From positions 1 to 11,328 of the forward strand of contig DATEKI010000023.1 in the NCBI GenBank assembly GCA_035277545.1: a stretch of DNA of 11,328 bases. The letters run 5' to 3'. Shown here piece by piece: positions 1 to 7,753 of this stretch. Positions within the stretch are counted from its first letter, which is position 1. Each line of letters starts with the position of its first letter. This DNA is from 66-474 sp035277545. Lineage in GTDB: Bacteria > Pseudomonadota > Gammaproteobacteria > Xanthomonadales > Rhodanobacteraceae. Made by a program: the position numbers and the translations under genes. Below the pieces are notes generated by a model that saw only the letters and a list, made by a program, of their open reading frames with translations, was not told the origin of the DNA and made no database searches.

Positions 1-1
1 T

Positions 2-874
2 ACCCAGCAGAACACGGTCACCCAGTACCAGGCCGCGGTGGCCGCGGACAATGCCAGCATCCAGGACACCAAGGTGCAGCTCGGCTTCACCAGGATCACC
101 TCGCCGATCGACGGGCTGGCCGGCATCCGCCAGGTCGATCCCGGCAACGTGATCACCACCACGACCACCATCGTCACCGTCACCCAGACGCATCCGATCT
201 ACGTGATCTTCACGCTCGCGGGCAAATACCTCGATGAGGTACGCGCGGCGCAGGCCAAGGCGCCGCTGACCGTGTCGATCCTGGATGCGTCCAACAAGGT
301 GATCGAAGGTGACGGCAAGTTGCTGGTCATCGGCAACCAGATCGATCCGTCCACGGGCTCGTTCCAGTTGAAGGCCGAATTCCCCAACGGCAACAACCAG
401 CTCTTTCCGGGCCAGTACGCCAACACGCAACTCCAGGTAACGGTGGATGCCGGCGCCCTGGTGGTGCCGACCGCGGCCGTGCAGCGCGGACCGAACGGCG
501 ACTATGTGTGGCTGGTCACCGACAAGCGCCCGGAAAATGCCGCCGACAGTTCGGCTCCCGCCGGCAGCGCGAAGGGACGACGCGGCAAGGGCGCCGGCAG
601 CAGCGCGCCCGCCGACGACAAATCGTCCGACAGCAGGCCCGCCAGGTACGTCGTCATGCAGCCGGTGGTCACCGGCGGCGAGGCCGGTGACGCGGGCATC
701 ATCGTGACGCACGGCCTCAAGGCCGGCGACGAGGTCGTCACCGCGGGACAGTTCCGCCTCAAGCAGGGCAGCAAGGTGACTCCGATGAAACCGGGCGAAG
801 TTCCCGCGCCGCCGACCACTGCGGAAATCAAGGCCGCGGCGAAGTCCAGCGGCGGCCGCGGCCGGAGGCGTTGA
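2..874 (+). CDS. mdtA: RND efflux membrane fusion protein (MdtA-like), 5'-truncated
   Basis: This is the periplasmic adaptor that links an inner-membrane RND pump to an outer-membrane channel in a tripartite drug exporter. The frame is open to the left edge, so only the last 290 codons are present; signal peptide, lipoyl half and most of the coiled-coil hairpin lie outside. Visible residues 1-30 look like the returning helix of the hairpin. They lead into the conserved ITSPIDG segment (32-38) that closes the lipoyl domain, then the beta-barrel with QTHPIYVIFTL (62-72), LKAEFPN (123-129), the PGQY turn (136-139) and VVPTAAVQRGPNG (154-166). These match MdtA-type adaptors as I know them. Residues about 177-213 form a low-complexity Ala/Ser/Gly/Lys/Arg insert before the membrane-proximal domain, and the protein ends in Gly and Arg residues. 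The mdtB-like pump follows after 196 bp. Family assignment is firm; the mdtA symbol rests on the neighbours. Confidence 0.88.
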   Translation, partial: TQQNTVTQYQAAVAADNASIQDTKVQLGFTRITSPIDGLAGIRQVDPGNVITTTTTIVTVTQTHPIYVIFTLAGKYLDEVRAAQAKAPLTVSILDASNKVIEGDGKLLVIGNQIDPSTGSFQLKAEFPNGNNQLFPGQYANTQLQVTVDAGALVVPTAAVQRGPNGDYVWLVTDKRPENAADSSAPAGSAKGRRGKGAGSSAPADDKSSDSRPARYVVMQPVVTGGEAGDAGIIVTHGLKAGDEVVTAGQFRLKQGSKVTPMKPGEVPAPPTTAEIKAAAKSSGGRGRRR

Positions 875-881
875 TGGAATG

Positions 882-972
882 CCCCCTTCCAAGGGAAGGG
901 GGTCGCTGCGCCTGGCAACGCCAGGCGCGGCGGCGGGATGCGCTTGGCGCTTGCCATGAGAAGCCATCCCGC
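882..972. repeat. Three successive hairpins in the mdtA-mdtB gap
   Basis: Three palindromes follow one another in the 196-bp gap. The first (882-902) is a perfect 9-bp stem CCCCCTTCC/GGAAGGGGG with loop AAG. The second (908-928) is a perfect 9-bp stem GCGCCTGGC/GCCAGGCGC with loop AAC. The third (933-972) pairs GCGGGATG and GCTT with AAGC and CATCCCGC, with one bulged C. No T-run follows, so these are not classical terminators. They resemble REP-type intergenic elements and could act as mRNA stability or attenuation structures between adaptor and pump. The rest of the gap (973-1070) is GC-rich and shows nothing definite, not even a clear Shine-Dalgarno before the mdtB start at 1071. Confidence 0.75.
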
Positions 973-1070
973 TCGTCGCGCTTCGCGCGCGTTCGCTCCC
1001 GCTCCGCCCTTCGCTCCGCAGGGGGAAGACAAGCAGCGGTCGGCTCCCACGATATCTACGCCTGAACCCC

Positions 1071-4000
1071 ATGGGCTTTTCCTCGATCTTCATCCGCCGG
1101 CCGATCGCCACGTCACTGTTGATGCTGGCGGTGCTCCTGCTCGGCATCATCGGCTACAAGGCGCTGCCGGTTTCGGCGTTGCCAGAGATCGAGGCGCCGA
1201 GCCTCGTGGTCACCACGCAGTATCCCGGTGCCAGCGCGACCACCATCGCCACGCTGGTCACCACGCCGCTGGAACAGCAGCTCGGGCAGATCTCCGGCCT
1301 GACGATGATGAGTTCCAACAGCGCGGCGGGGTTGTCGACCATCACGCTGCAGTTCGCGATGGACACCAACCTCGACGTCGCCTCGCAGGACGTGCAGTCG
1401 GCGCTGCGCACCGCACGGCTGCCGTCGAGCCTGCCCTATCCGCCGGTCTACAACCGGGTGAACCCGGCCGACGCGCCGATCATCACGCTGGCGCTCACGT
1501 CCGACAGCGTGCCGTTGCGCGACGTCAACAACTACGCCGACTCGATCCTGTCGCAACGCCTCGCGCAGGTGCCTGGCGTGGGCCTGGTGTCGATCGCCGG
1601 CAACGTGCGGCCGGCGGTGCGCGTGCAGGTCGACCCCGGCAAGCTGGCCAATCTCGGCCTGACCATGGAGGACGTGCGCTCGGCGCTCACGCAGGCCAAC
1701 GTCAATGCCGCCAAGGGTTCGCTGAACGGCGCGGTGCAGACCTACGAGATCGGCACCAACGACCAGTTGCAGAGCGCACAGGAATACGCCGGCACCATCA
1801 TCGCGTACAAGAACGGCGCGCCGGTGAAACTCTCCGACGTCGCCACCGTGGTGGACGGCGTCGAGAACGACCAGCTGGCCGCGTGGGCGAACGGCAAGCC
1901 GGCGGTGCTGCTGGATATCCGCCGCCAGCCCGGCGCCAACATCATCAAGACGGTCGACCAGATCGAGCAGACCCTGCCCGATCTGCGTGCGGTGCTGCCC
2001 GCGGGCATCCACCTCTCGGTGTTCGCCGACCGCACGATCACCATCCGCGCGTCGGTGCACGACGTCGAGATGACGCTGCTCATCGCGATCGCTCTGGTGG
2101 TCGCGGTGATCTTCGTGTTCCTGCGCCGACTGTGGGCCACGATCATCCCTGCCGTCGCGGTGCCGCTGTCGCTCATGGGCACCTTCGCGATCATGGCGTT
2201 CGCGGGGTTCTCGCTCGACAACCTGTCGCTGATGGCGCTGACCGTCGCCACGGGCTTCGTGGTGGACGATGCGATCGTGATGATCGAGAACATCGTGCGC
2301 TATCTGGAGCAGGGCAAGGAAGGCCGCGAGGCCGCCGAAACCGGTTCGCGTGAAATCGGCTTCACGGTGCTGTCGTTGACCGTTTCGCTGATCGCGGTGT
2401 TCCTGCCGCTGCTGCTGATGCCGGGCGTCACCGGACGGCTGTTCCACGAATTCGCGTGGGTGCTGACCATCGCGGTCGCGATCTCGATGTTCGTGTCGCT
2501 GACGCTGACGCCGATGATGTGCGCCTACCTGCTGAAACCGGGTTCGCTGCCCACCGGCGACGAAGAAGCGATGGAACACCGCCGCGGTTTCTACGCGAGG
2601 ATGCTCGGCTGGTACGAATCGAGCCTCGATTGGGTGCTGGAACACCGGCGCACCACGATGCTTGTCGCCGCGGCGTCGGTTGCGGTGACCGTGCTGCTGT
2701 ATGTCGTGATTCCGAAGGACCTGCTGCCGGAGCAGGATACCGGCCTGATCACCGGCGTGGTGCAGGCCGACAACGACATCGCCTTCCCCGCGATGTCGCG
2801 CAGCACCCAGGCCGTCACCGCCGCGCTGCGCAGGAATCCCGCGGTCGCCGGCGTGGCCTCGTTCATCGGCGCGGGCTCGATCAACCCCACGCTCAACCAG
2901 GGCCAGATCAGCATCGTGCTGAAACCGCGCGGCCAGCGCGGCAGGCTGGATGCGGTCGTCGACAGCCTGCAGAAGGATGTCGCGGGCATTCCCGGCGTGG
3001 AATTGTTCCTGAAACCGGTGCAGGACATCACGCTCGATACCACCGTCGCGCCGACCGAATACCAGTACGCGATTTCCGAGGTCGATCCGAAGGATCTCGC
3101 GAAGAACGCGCAGCGCGTGGTGCAGGCGGTGAAACAGCTGCCGGAGTTGGCCGACGTCTCCGACAACCTCGCGATGAACGGGCGTGCGCTGAGACTCGAC
3201 ATCGACCGCACCGCCGCGAGCCGCCTCGGCGTGCCGGTGCAGACCATCGACGACACCTTGTACGACGCCTACGGCCAGCGCCAGATCTCCACCATCTTCA
3301 CCCAGCAGAACCAGTACCGCGTGGTGCTGGAGGTGGAGCCGCAATTCCGCAACCGTTCCGACCTCATGAACATGCTGACGGTGCGGTCGAACGGCACCAG
3401 CGGCGCGCTGACCGGCACCAACGCCACCAGCCTGGGCATGGTCAAGTCGGCCAACTCCTCGACGGCCACCGGCATCGGGCAATCCAACACCGGCATCCTG
3501 CTCGGCGGCGGCAACACCGTTCCGCTGTCCACGCTGGCCAGCGCGACGCTCACCGATGCACCGCTGGTGATCGCGCACCAGAACCAGCTGCCGGCGGTGA
3601 TCATTTCGTTCAACGTCGCGCCCGGCTACTCGCTGTCGCAGGCGGTGGATGCGATCAACAGCGCCACGTCATCGCTGAGCCTGCCACCGCAGGTGCGCGT
3701 GCAGTTCATCGGCAAGGCCGCGGAGTTCTCCTCGTCGCTGGGCAACGAAGCCTTGTTGCTGCTGGCCGCAATCGTGGTGATCTACATCGTGCTGGGCGTG
3801 CTGTACGAAAGTTACATCCACCCCTTCACGATCCTCTCGACGCTGCCGCCGGCGGGCGTGGGCGCGCTGCTCGCGCTGATGCTGTTCGGCATGCCGCTGT
3901 CGGTGGACGGCATCGTCGGCATCGTGCTGCTGATCGGCATCGTGAAGAAGAACGCGATCATGATGATCGACTTCGCGATCACGGCGCAGCGGCGTGGCAT

Positions 4001-4298
4001 GAATCCGCACGACGCGATCCGGCGCGCCTGCCTGCTGCGCTTCCGTCCGATCATGATGACCACCTTCGCGGCGCTGTTCGGCGCGCTGCCGCTGGCGCTC
4101 GGCAACGGCATCGGCGCGGAACTCCGGCGCCCGCTGGGCGTGGCGATCGTCGGTGGCCTGCTGCTGTCGCAACTGGTGACGCTGTACACCACGCCGGTGA
4201 TCTATCTCTACATGGAACGCTTCAGCGACTGGCTGCAACAGCGCAGAGCGCGGGCGCATCCCGAACTGGCCGCCGGGGGCGGGGTGGGCGAGCCGTGA
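1071..4298 (+). CDS. mdtB: RND efflux pump subunit, MdtB-like
   Basis: This is an inner-membrane proton-driven drug exporter of the RND (AcrB/HAE-1) family, 1075 aa, probably pairing with the MdtC-like subunit downstream in a mixed trimer. The N-terminus FSSIFIRRPIATSLL leads into TM1, followed by the ALPVSALPEIE segment and YPGASATTIATLVTTPLEQQLGQI-type porter-domain motif typical of MdtB. The TM4 proton-relay pair is present as D399-D400 in FVVDDAIVMIEN. The TM10 lysine is present as K960 in GIVKKNAIMM, followed by N961. The second half ends with the FRPIMMTT and GAELRRPLG motifs. It is about 35 aa longer than usual (E. coli MdtB is about 1040 aa). The excess is largely a Gly/Ser/Thr/Asn-rich insert at about 776-813 that the neighbouring MdtC-like protein lacks. 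The start at 1071 puts TM1 where the family expects it, although the ribosome binding site is poor. MuxB or another HAE-1 name would be equally defensible. Confidence 0.9.
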   Translation: MGFSSIFIRRPIATSLLMLAVLLLGIIGYKALPVSALPEIEAPSLVVTTQYPGASATTIATLVTTPLEQQLGQISGLTMMSSNSAAGLSTITLQFAMDTNLDVASQDVQSALRTARLPSSLPYPPVYNRVNPADAPIITLALTSDSVPLRDVNNYADSILSQRLAQVPGVGLVSIAGNVRPAVRVQVDPGKLANLGLTMEDVRSALTQANVNAAKGSLNGAVQTYEIGTNDQLQSAQEYAGTIIAYKNGAPVKLSDVATVVDGVENDQLAAWANGKPAVLLDIRRQPGANIIKTVDQIEQTLPDLRAVLPAGIHLSVFADRTITIRASVHDVEMTLLIAIALVVAVIFVFLRRLWATIIPAVAVPLSLMGTFAIMAFAGFSLDNLSLMALTVATGFVVDDAIVMIENIVRYLEQGKEGREAAETGSREIGFTVLSLTVSLIAVFLPLLLMPGVTGRLFHEFAWVLTIAVAISMFVSLTLTPMMCAYLLKPGSLPTGDEEAMEHRRGFYARMLGWYESSLDWVLEHRRTTMLVAAASVAVTVLLYVVIPKDLLPEQDTGLITGVVQADNDIAFPAMSRSTQAVTAALRRNPAVAGVASFIGAGSINPTLNQGQISIVLKPRGQRGRLDAVVDSLQKDVAGIPGVELFLKPVQDITLDTTVAPTEYQYAISEVDPKDLAKNAQRVVQAVKQLPELADVSDNLAMNGRALRLDIDRTAASRLGVPVQTIDDTLYDAYGQRQISTIFTQQNQYRVVLEVEPQFRNRSDLMNMLTVRSNGTSGALTGTNATSLGMVKSANSSTATGIGQSNTGILLGGGNTVPLSTLASATLTDAPLVIAHQNQLPAVIISFNVAPGYSLSQAVDAINSATSSLSLPPQVRVQFIGKAAEFSSSLGNEALLLLAAIVVIYIVLGVLYESYIHPFTILSTLPPAGVGALLALMLFGMPLSVDGIVGIVLLIGIVKKNAIMMIDFAITAQRRGMNPHDAIRRACLLRFRPIMMTTFAALFGALPLALGNGIGAELRRPLGVAIVGGLLLSQLVTLYTTPVIYLYMERFSDWLQQRRARAHPELAAGGGVGEP

Positions 4299-4332
4299 CG
4301 AGCCGTCTGCGCGAAGCTGCTTTGCCTTGCCC

Positions 4333-4364
4333 CTCTCCCTCCGGGAGAGACGCCATCCATGGCA
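4333..4364. repeat. Hairpin pair in the mdtB-mdtC gap
   Basis: In the first part of the 190-bp gap lies a perfect 7-bp stem CTCTCCC/GGGAGAG with loop TCC (4333-4349). A small palindrome GCCATCCATGGC follows at 4353-4364. The first has the same pyrimidine/purine arms as the stronger hairpin at 4455-4477, so the gap looks like a REP-type element with a purine-arm hairpin at each end. The second carries the CATCCATG core that recurs in the large palindromic block at 9214-9853. No T-run follows either of them. I see no gene between 4299 and 4488. Confidence 0.65.
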
Positions 4365-4454
4365 CAAAGGCTCCGTGGTGGCGCGCAGCGCCGGGTGAGG
4401 GTCCGGTTTCGCGCAACCTCCATCACCGCGCGAGACCCGTACCCTTGCCCCCAA

Positions 4455-4488
4455 CCCCTCTCCCGACGGGAGAGGGGAGCAAAGTGCC
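4455..4488 (+). promoter_or_regulatory. Hairpin overlapping the mdtC ribosome binding site
   Basis: A perfect 10-bp stem CCCCTCTCCC/GGGAGAGGGG with loop GAC spans 4455-4477. The end of its 3' arm forms part of GGGGAG (4474-4479), the best Shine-Dalgarno candidate for mdtC, which sits 9 nt before the ATG at 4489. When folded, the hairpin would hide most of that site. Seen directly: the stem, the loop and the overlap. Inferred: that it lowers or gates translation of mdtC relative to mdtB. The same arrangement could arise by chance if a REP-like repeat inserted next to the gene. Confidence 0.5.
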
Positions 4489-7400
4489 ATGAATATTTCC
4501 GGCCCCTTCGTCAAACGCCCCATCGGCACTTCGCTGATGGCGGCGGGCGTGCTGGCGATCGGCATCCTGTGCTATTTCCTGCTCGGCATCAGCGCGCTGC
4601 CGGAGGTTTCGTTCCCGGCGATCTGGGTGTCGGCCGCCGAACCAGGCGCCAATGCCACCACCATGTCGTCCACCGTGACGGCACCGCTGGAACGCCACCT
4701 CGGCCAGATCCCGGGCATCGACATGATGCGTTCGCGCAGCTCCGCCGGCAGCGCGTTCGTGATCCTGCTGTTCGACTCCGACGTGGACATCAACGCCGCC
4801 GCGCAACAGGTGGATGCCGCGATCAACGCGGCGGTGCCCGACCTGCCGGCGGGCCTTGCGATGCCGCAGTGGCACAAGGCCAATCCGAATGACGACCCGG
4901 TGATCACGCTGGCGTTGACGTCGGACACGCAGCCGATGTCGGCGCTGTTCGACTCGGCGAACACCCTGCTGCAACCGCGCCTCAGCCAGTTGGACGGGGT
5001 CGCTTCGGTGGATGTCTCCGGCAGCGCGCAACCGGCGGTGCGGGTGGACGTCGACCTGCACAAGCTCACCTCACTCGGCCTTTCCACCAACGATATCCGC
5101 AACGCGATCACCGCGGCGAACGTGACGTCGCCGCAGGGCTTCCTCACCGACGGCGAGATCTCCACAGCGATCACCGCGACCGACCAGTTGCACACCGCCG
5201 ACGATTTCGCGGACCTGGTGATCGCGACGCACAACGGCATGCCGGTGTACCTCCACGACGTCGCGAACGTGTACGAAGGCGCGGAGGACAAGTTCCAGGC
5301 AGCCTATTTCAACGGCAAGCGCTCGATCCAGTTGCAGGTGTACAAGCGCCCCGACGCGAACGTCATTGCGACGGTCGATGGCGTGAAGGACGAGCTCCCC
5401 GGCTTGCGCAACCTGGTGCCGCCGGGCACGCAGATCACGCCGTATTTCGACGAGACCTCGACCATCCGCAACTCGGTCAACGACGTGCAGATCACGCTGC
5501 TGATCAGCCTGTCGATGGTGATCCTGACGATGGCGCTGTTCCTGCGCCGGCTCGCGCCCACGCTGATCGCTTCCGCGGCGGTGCCGATGTCGCTGGGCGG
5601 GGCCTTCATCGTGATGTACGCGATGGATTACACGCTGGACAACCTGTCGCTGCTGGCGCTGGTGATCGCGTTGACGTTCGTGGTGGACGACGCGATCGTG
5701 GTGATCGAAAACATCATCCGCCATCTCGACCAGGGCAAGTCGCGCCTGCAGGCGGCGCTGGAGGGCGCGAAGGAAATCGGCTTCACCATCGTCGCGATCA
5801 CGGCGTCGCTGCTGGCGGTGTTCATGCCCATCCTGTTCGCGCCGTCCTTCATCGGCATGTGGTTCCGCGAATTCACGGTCACCATCATCGCCGCGATCTT
5901 CGTGTCGATGCTGGTTTCGCTGACGCTGACGCCGGCCCTGTGCGGCCGTTTCCTGCGCCACCACGATCACGAAAGCGGACCGTCGAAACTGTCGCGCGCG
6001 ATCGACCGCTTCCACGCGGGCATGCTTGCCGTCTACAGGCGTACGCTGGACTGGACGCTGCACAGGCACCCGAAGCTGATGGCGTGGTCGCCGCTGGTGC
6101 TGCTGGCGTTCACGATCTACCTGTTCCACGTGCTGCCCGGCACCGATTTTCCCCCGCAGGACACCGGGTTGATCTGGGGCCGCGCCAGTGGCGAAGTCAC
6201 GATGTCGTTCGCCGATCTCGAAGCGCGCACCCAGGCACTGGTGAAGATGCTGCGCCAGGATCCCGCCGTCGAGTACGTCGGCGCGTCGGTCGGCACAAGC
6301 AGGCGTGGACCCAGCGGATGGTTCAGCATCCAGTTGAAGCCGTTCGGGCAGGAGCGCAAGGACACGACCGACCAGGTGGTCGCGCGGCTGTCGGCCAAGG
6401 TCGCGCGTTACCCCGACCTGGACGTGCGCTTCCGCGCATTGCAGGATCTTGGCGGTGGAGGCGGCGGCACCAGCCAAGGCGGCCAATACAGCGTGAACCT
6501 GCAGGGCAACAGCGCCACGGAACTGGAGGAGTGGCTGCCGAAGCTGCAGGCGCAGCTGCAGAAGAATCCGATGTTCCGCGACGTGGGCACCGACCTCGAC
6601 CAAGGTTCGCTGCTGCAGAACATGGTGGTGGACCGCGCCAAGGCCACCAGCCTCGGGGTGTCGATGGCGGCCGTGGACGATGCGCTCTACAACGCGTTCG
6701 CCCAGCGCCAGATTTCGACGATCTACTCCGACACCAACCAGTACCAGGTGGTGCTGAGCGCGTTGCCCGCGCAGACCGCGTCGCCCGCCGCGCTGAACGG
6801 CCTTTTCGTGCGCTCGTCCAGTGGCAAGATGGTTCCGATCAGTGCGATCGCGCACCAGGAGTCGAGCACCTCGCCCAGCCAGATCGAACACATCAACCAG
6901 ATGACCAGCATGTCGCTGTCGTTCAACCTGGCGCCCGGCATTTCCATGGGCGACGCCACCAAGCAGATCAACAAGACCATCGCCGACATGCGCATGCCCG
7001 GCGATATCAAGCTCGGCATGGGTGACTTCTTCCGCCGCTTCGAGCAACAGATGGCGATGATGCCGCTGCTGCTGGTCGGGGCCATCATCGCCGTGTACCT
7101 GGTGCTCGGCATGTTGTACGAAAACCTGGTGCACCCGGTGACGATCCTGTCCACGCTGCCCGCCGCGGGGGTCGGCGCACTGCTGGCGTTGAAGGTGACC
7201 GGCCTGCCGCTGTCGATCGTGGCGATCATGGCGCTGGTCCTGCTGATCGGCCTGGTCAAGAAAAACGCGATCATGATGATCGACTTCGCGCTGGTCGCCG
7301 AGCGCGAAGGCCGCACGCCGCTGGACGCGGTGCGCGAGGCGTGCCTGGTGCGTTTCCGTCCCATCATGATGACGACGATGGTGGCGATCCTTGCCTCGGT

Positions 7401-7605
7401 GCCGCTGGTGATCGGCCTCGGCACCGGCGCCGATCTGCGCCGTCCGCTCGGCGTCGCGATGCTGGGCGGCCTGATCTTCTCGCAGAGCCTCACCCTGCTC
7501 TCGACGCCCGCGATCTACCTGGTCTTCGCGTCCTGGGCGCGTCGGCGGAAGGAGCGCAAGGCGCAGCGGAAAGAGCGTCGCAGGCTCGCTGCGCAGCAAG
7601 GCTGA
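4489..7605 (+). CDS. mdtC: RND efflux pump subunit, MdtC-like
   Basis: This is the second RND (AcrB/HAE-1) inner-membrane exporter of the operon, 1038 aa, the usual length of the family. It begins MNISGPFVKRPIGTSLM with TM1, then ALPEVSFPAIWVSAAEPGA and TAPLERHLGQIPG, the typical start of the first porter domain. It keeps the proton-relay pair D400-D401 (FVVDDAIVVIEN, TM4) and K925 (GLVKKNAIMM, TM10), followed by N926, so it should be proton-coupled. ANPNDDPVITLALTSDT and AFAQRQISTIYSDTNQYQVV are the segments that most recall MdtC. Unlike the MdtB-like neighbour it has no insert near VRSSSGKMVPIS. It carries a six-glycine run at residues 655-660 and a strongly basic C-terminal tail after the last helix. 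Two different RND genes in tandem behind one adaptor is the MdtABC/MuxABC arrangement, which is the main reason for the symbol. No TolC-type channel gene follows. Confidence 0.9.
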   Translation: MNISGPFVKRPIGTSLMAAGVLAIGILCYFLLGISALPEVSFPAIWVSAAEPGANATTMSSTVTAPLERHLGQIPGIDMMRSRSSAGSAFVILLFDSDVDINAAAQQVDAAINAAVPDLPAGLAMPQWHKANPNDDPVITLALTSDTQPMSALFDSANTLLQPRLSQLDGVASVDVSGSAQPAVRVDVDLHKLTSLGLSTNDIRNAITAANVTSPQGFLTDGEISTAITATDQLHTADDFADLVIATHNGMPVYLHDVANVYEGAEDKFQAAYFNGKRSIQLQVYKRPDANVIATVDGVKDELPGLRNLVPPGTQITPYFDETSTIRNSVNDVQITLLISLSMVILTMALFLRRLAPTLIASAAVPMSLGGAFIVMYAMDYTLDNLSLLALVIALTFVVDDAIVVIENIIRHLDQGKSRLQAALEGAKEIGFTIVAITASLLAVFMPILFAPSFIGMWFREFTVTIIAAIFVSMLVSLTLTPALCGRFLRHHDHESGPSKLSRAIDRFHAGMLAVYRRTLDWTLHRHPKLMAWSPLVLLAFTIYLFHVLPGTDFPPQDTGLIWGRASGEVTMSFADLEARTQALVKMLRQDPAVEYVGASVGTSRRGPSGWFSIQLKPFGQERKDTTDQVVARLSAKVARYPDLDVRFRALQDLGGGGGGTSQGGQYSVNLQGNSATELEEWLPKLQAQLQKNPMFRDVGTDLDQGSLLQNMVVDRAKATSLGVSMAAVDDALYNAFAQRQISTIYSDTNQYQVVLSALPAQTASPAALNGLFVRSSSGKMVPISAIAHQESSTSPSQIEHINQMTSMSLSFNLAPGISMGDATKQINKTIADMRMPGDIKLGMGDFFRRFEQQMAMMPLLLVGAIIAVYLVLGMLYENLVHPVTILSTLPAAGVGALLALKVTGLPLSIVAIMALVLLIGLVKKNAIMMIDFALVAEREGRTPLDAVREACLVRFRPIMMTTMVAILASVPLVIGLGTGADLRRPLGVAMLGGLIFSQSLTLLSTPAIYLVFASWARRRKERKAQRKERRRLAAQQG

Positions 7606-7633
7606 GCCGGGACTGGAAACACGCAGGGCGCAG

Positions 7634-7695
7634 CCCGGATGCAACGAAGTGGCATCCGGGAATACGGCCCGGATTTCGTTGCACTTCATCCGGCC
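7634..7695. repeat. Inverted pair of REP-like hairpins after mdtC
   Basis: The first unit (7634-7660) is a perfect 9-bp stem CCCGGATGC/GCATCCGGG around the loop AACGAAGTG. The second (7666-7695) pairs CCGGAT with ATCCGG and extends outward by GG/CC past one bulged C. The two units are roughly reverse complements of each other: the second, read on the minus strand, contains GATGAAGTGCAACGAAATCC. This is the layout of a BIME (paired REP elements in opposite orientation). It starts 28 bp after the mdtC stop and could protect the 3' end of the efflux mRNA. No T-run follows, so intrinsic termination is not supported. Confidence 0.7.
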
Positions 7696-7703
7696 TGCGT
7701 GGC

Positions 7704-7737
7704 TTGACGCCGCGAACGCGGCGCGGCTTGTTATGCT
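7704..7737 (+). promoter_or_regulatory. proC: Possible proC-yggT promoter
   Basis: TGTTATGCT at 7729-7737 reads as an extended -10 element (TGn followed by TATGCT, four of six consensus bases). A TTGACG box at 7704-7709 resembles a -35 element but is 22 bp away, too far for a normal sigma-70 spacer, so the extended -10 would have to carry the activity. A perfect inverted repeat CGCCGCG-AA-CGCGGCG lies between the boxes at 7708-7723. A start of transcription near 7744 would leave a leader of only about 10 nt before the ATG at 7754. This is a motif reading only. Confidence 0.35.
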
Positions 7738-7753
7738 TGATGCCGCCATCGCC

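Noticed and set aside
938..2353. A long plus-strand frame starting in the mdtA-mdtB gap
   Set aside because: It overlaps mdtB out of frame and encodes an Arg/Gly/Ala-rich sequence without any recognisable domain.
1113..3578. An 821-codon open frame on the minus strand inside mdtB
   Set aside because: It lies antisense to a strongly supported RND pump, its product is dominated by His, Arg, Gln and Gly, and no domain is recognisable. Such long antisense frames are expected at high GC.
2456..4492. A 678-codon plus-strand frame overlapping mdtB and the gap before mdtC
   Set aside because: It is a +1-type shadow of mdtB rich in Arg and His. The mdtB frame itself is continuous with all expected motifs, so no frameshift needs to be invoked.
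7649..7753. Earlier starts for proC (GTG 7649, ATG 7733)
   Set aside because: The first lies within the REP-like pair and the second within the putative -10 element; neither adds sequence typical of ProC.
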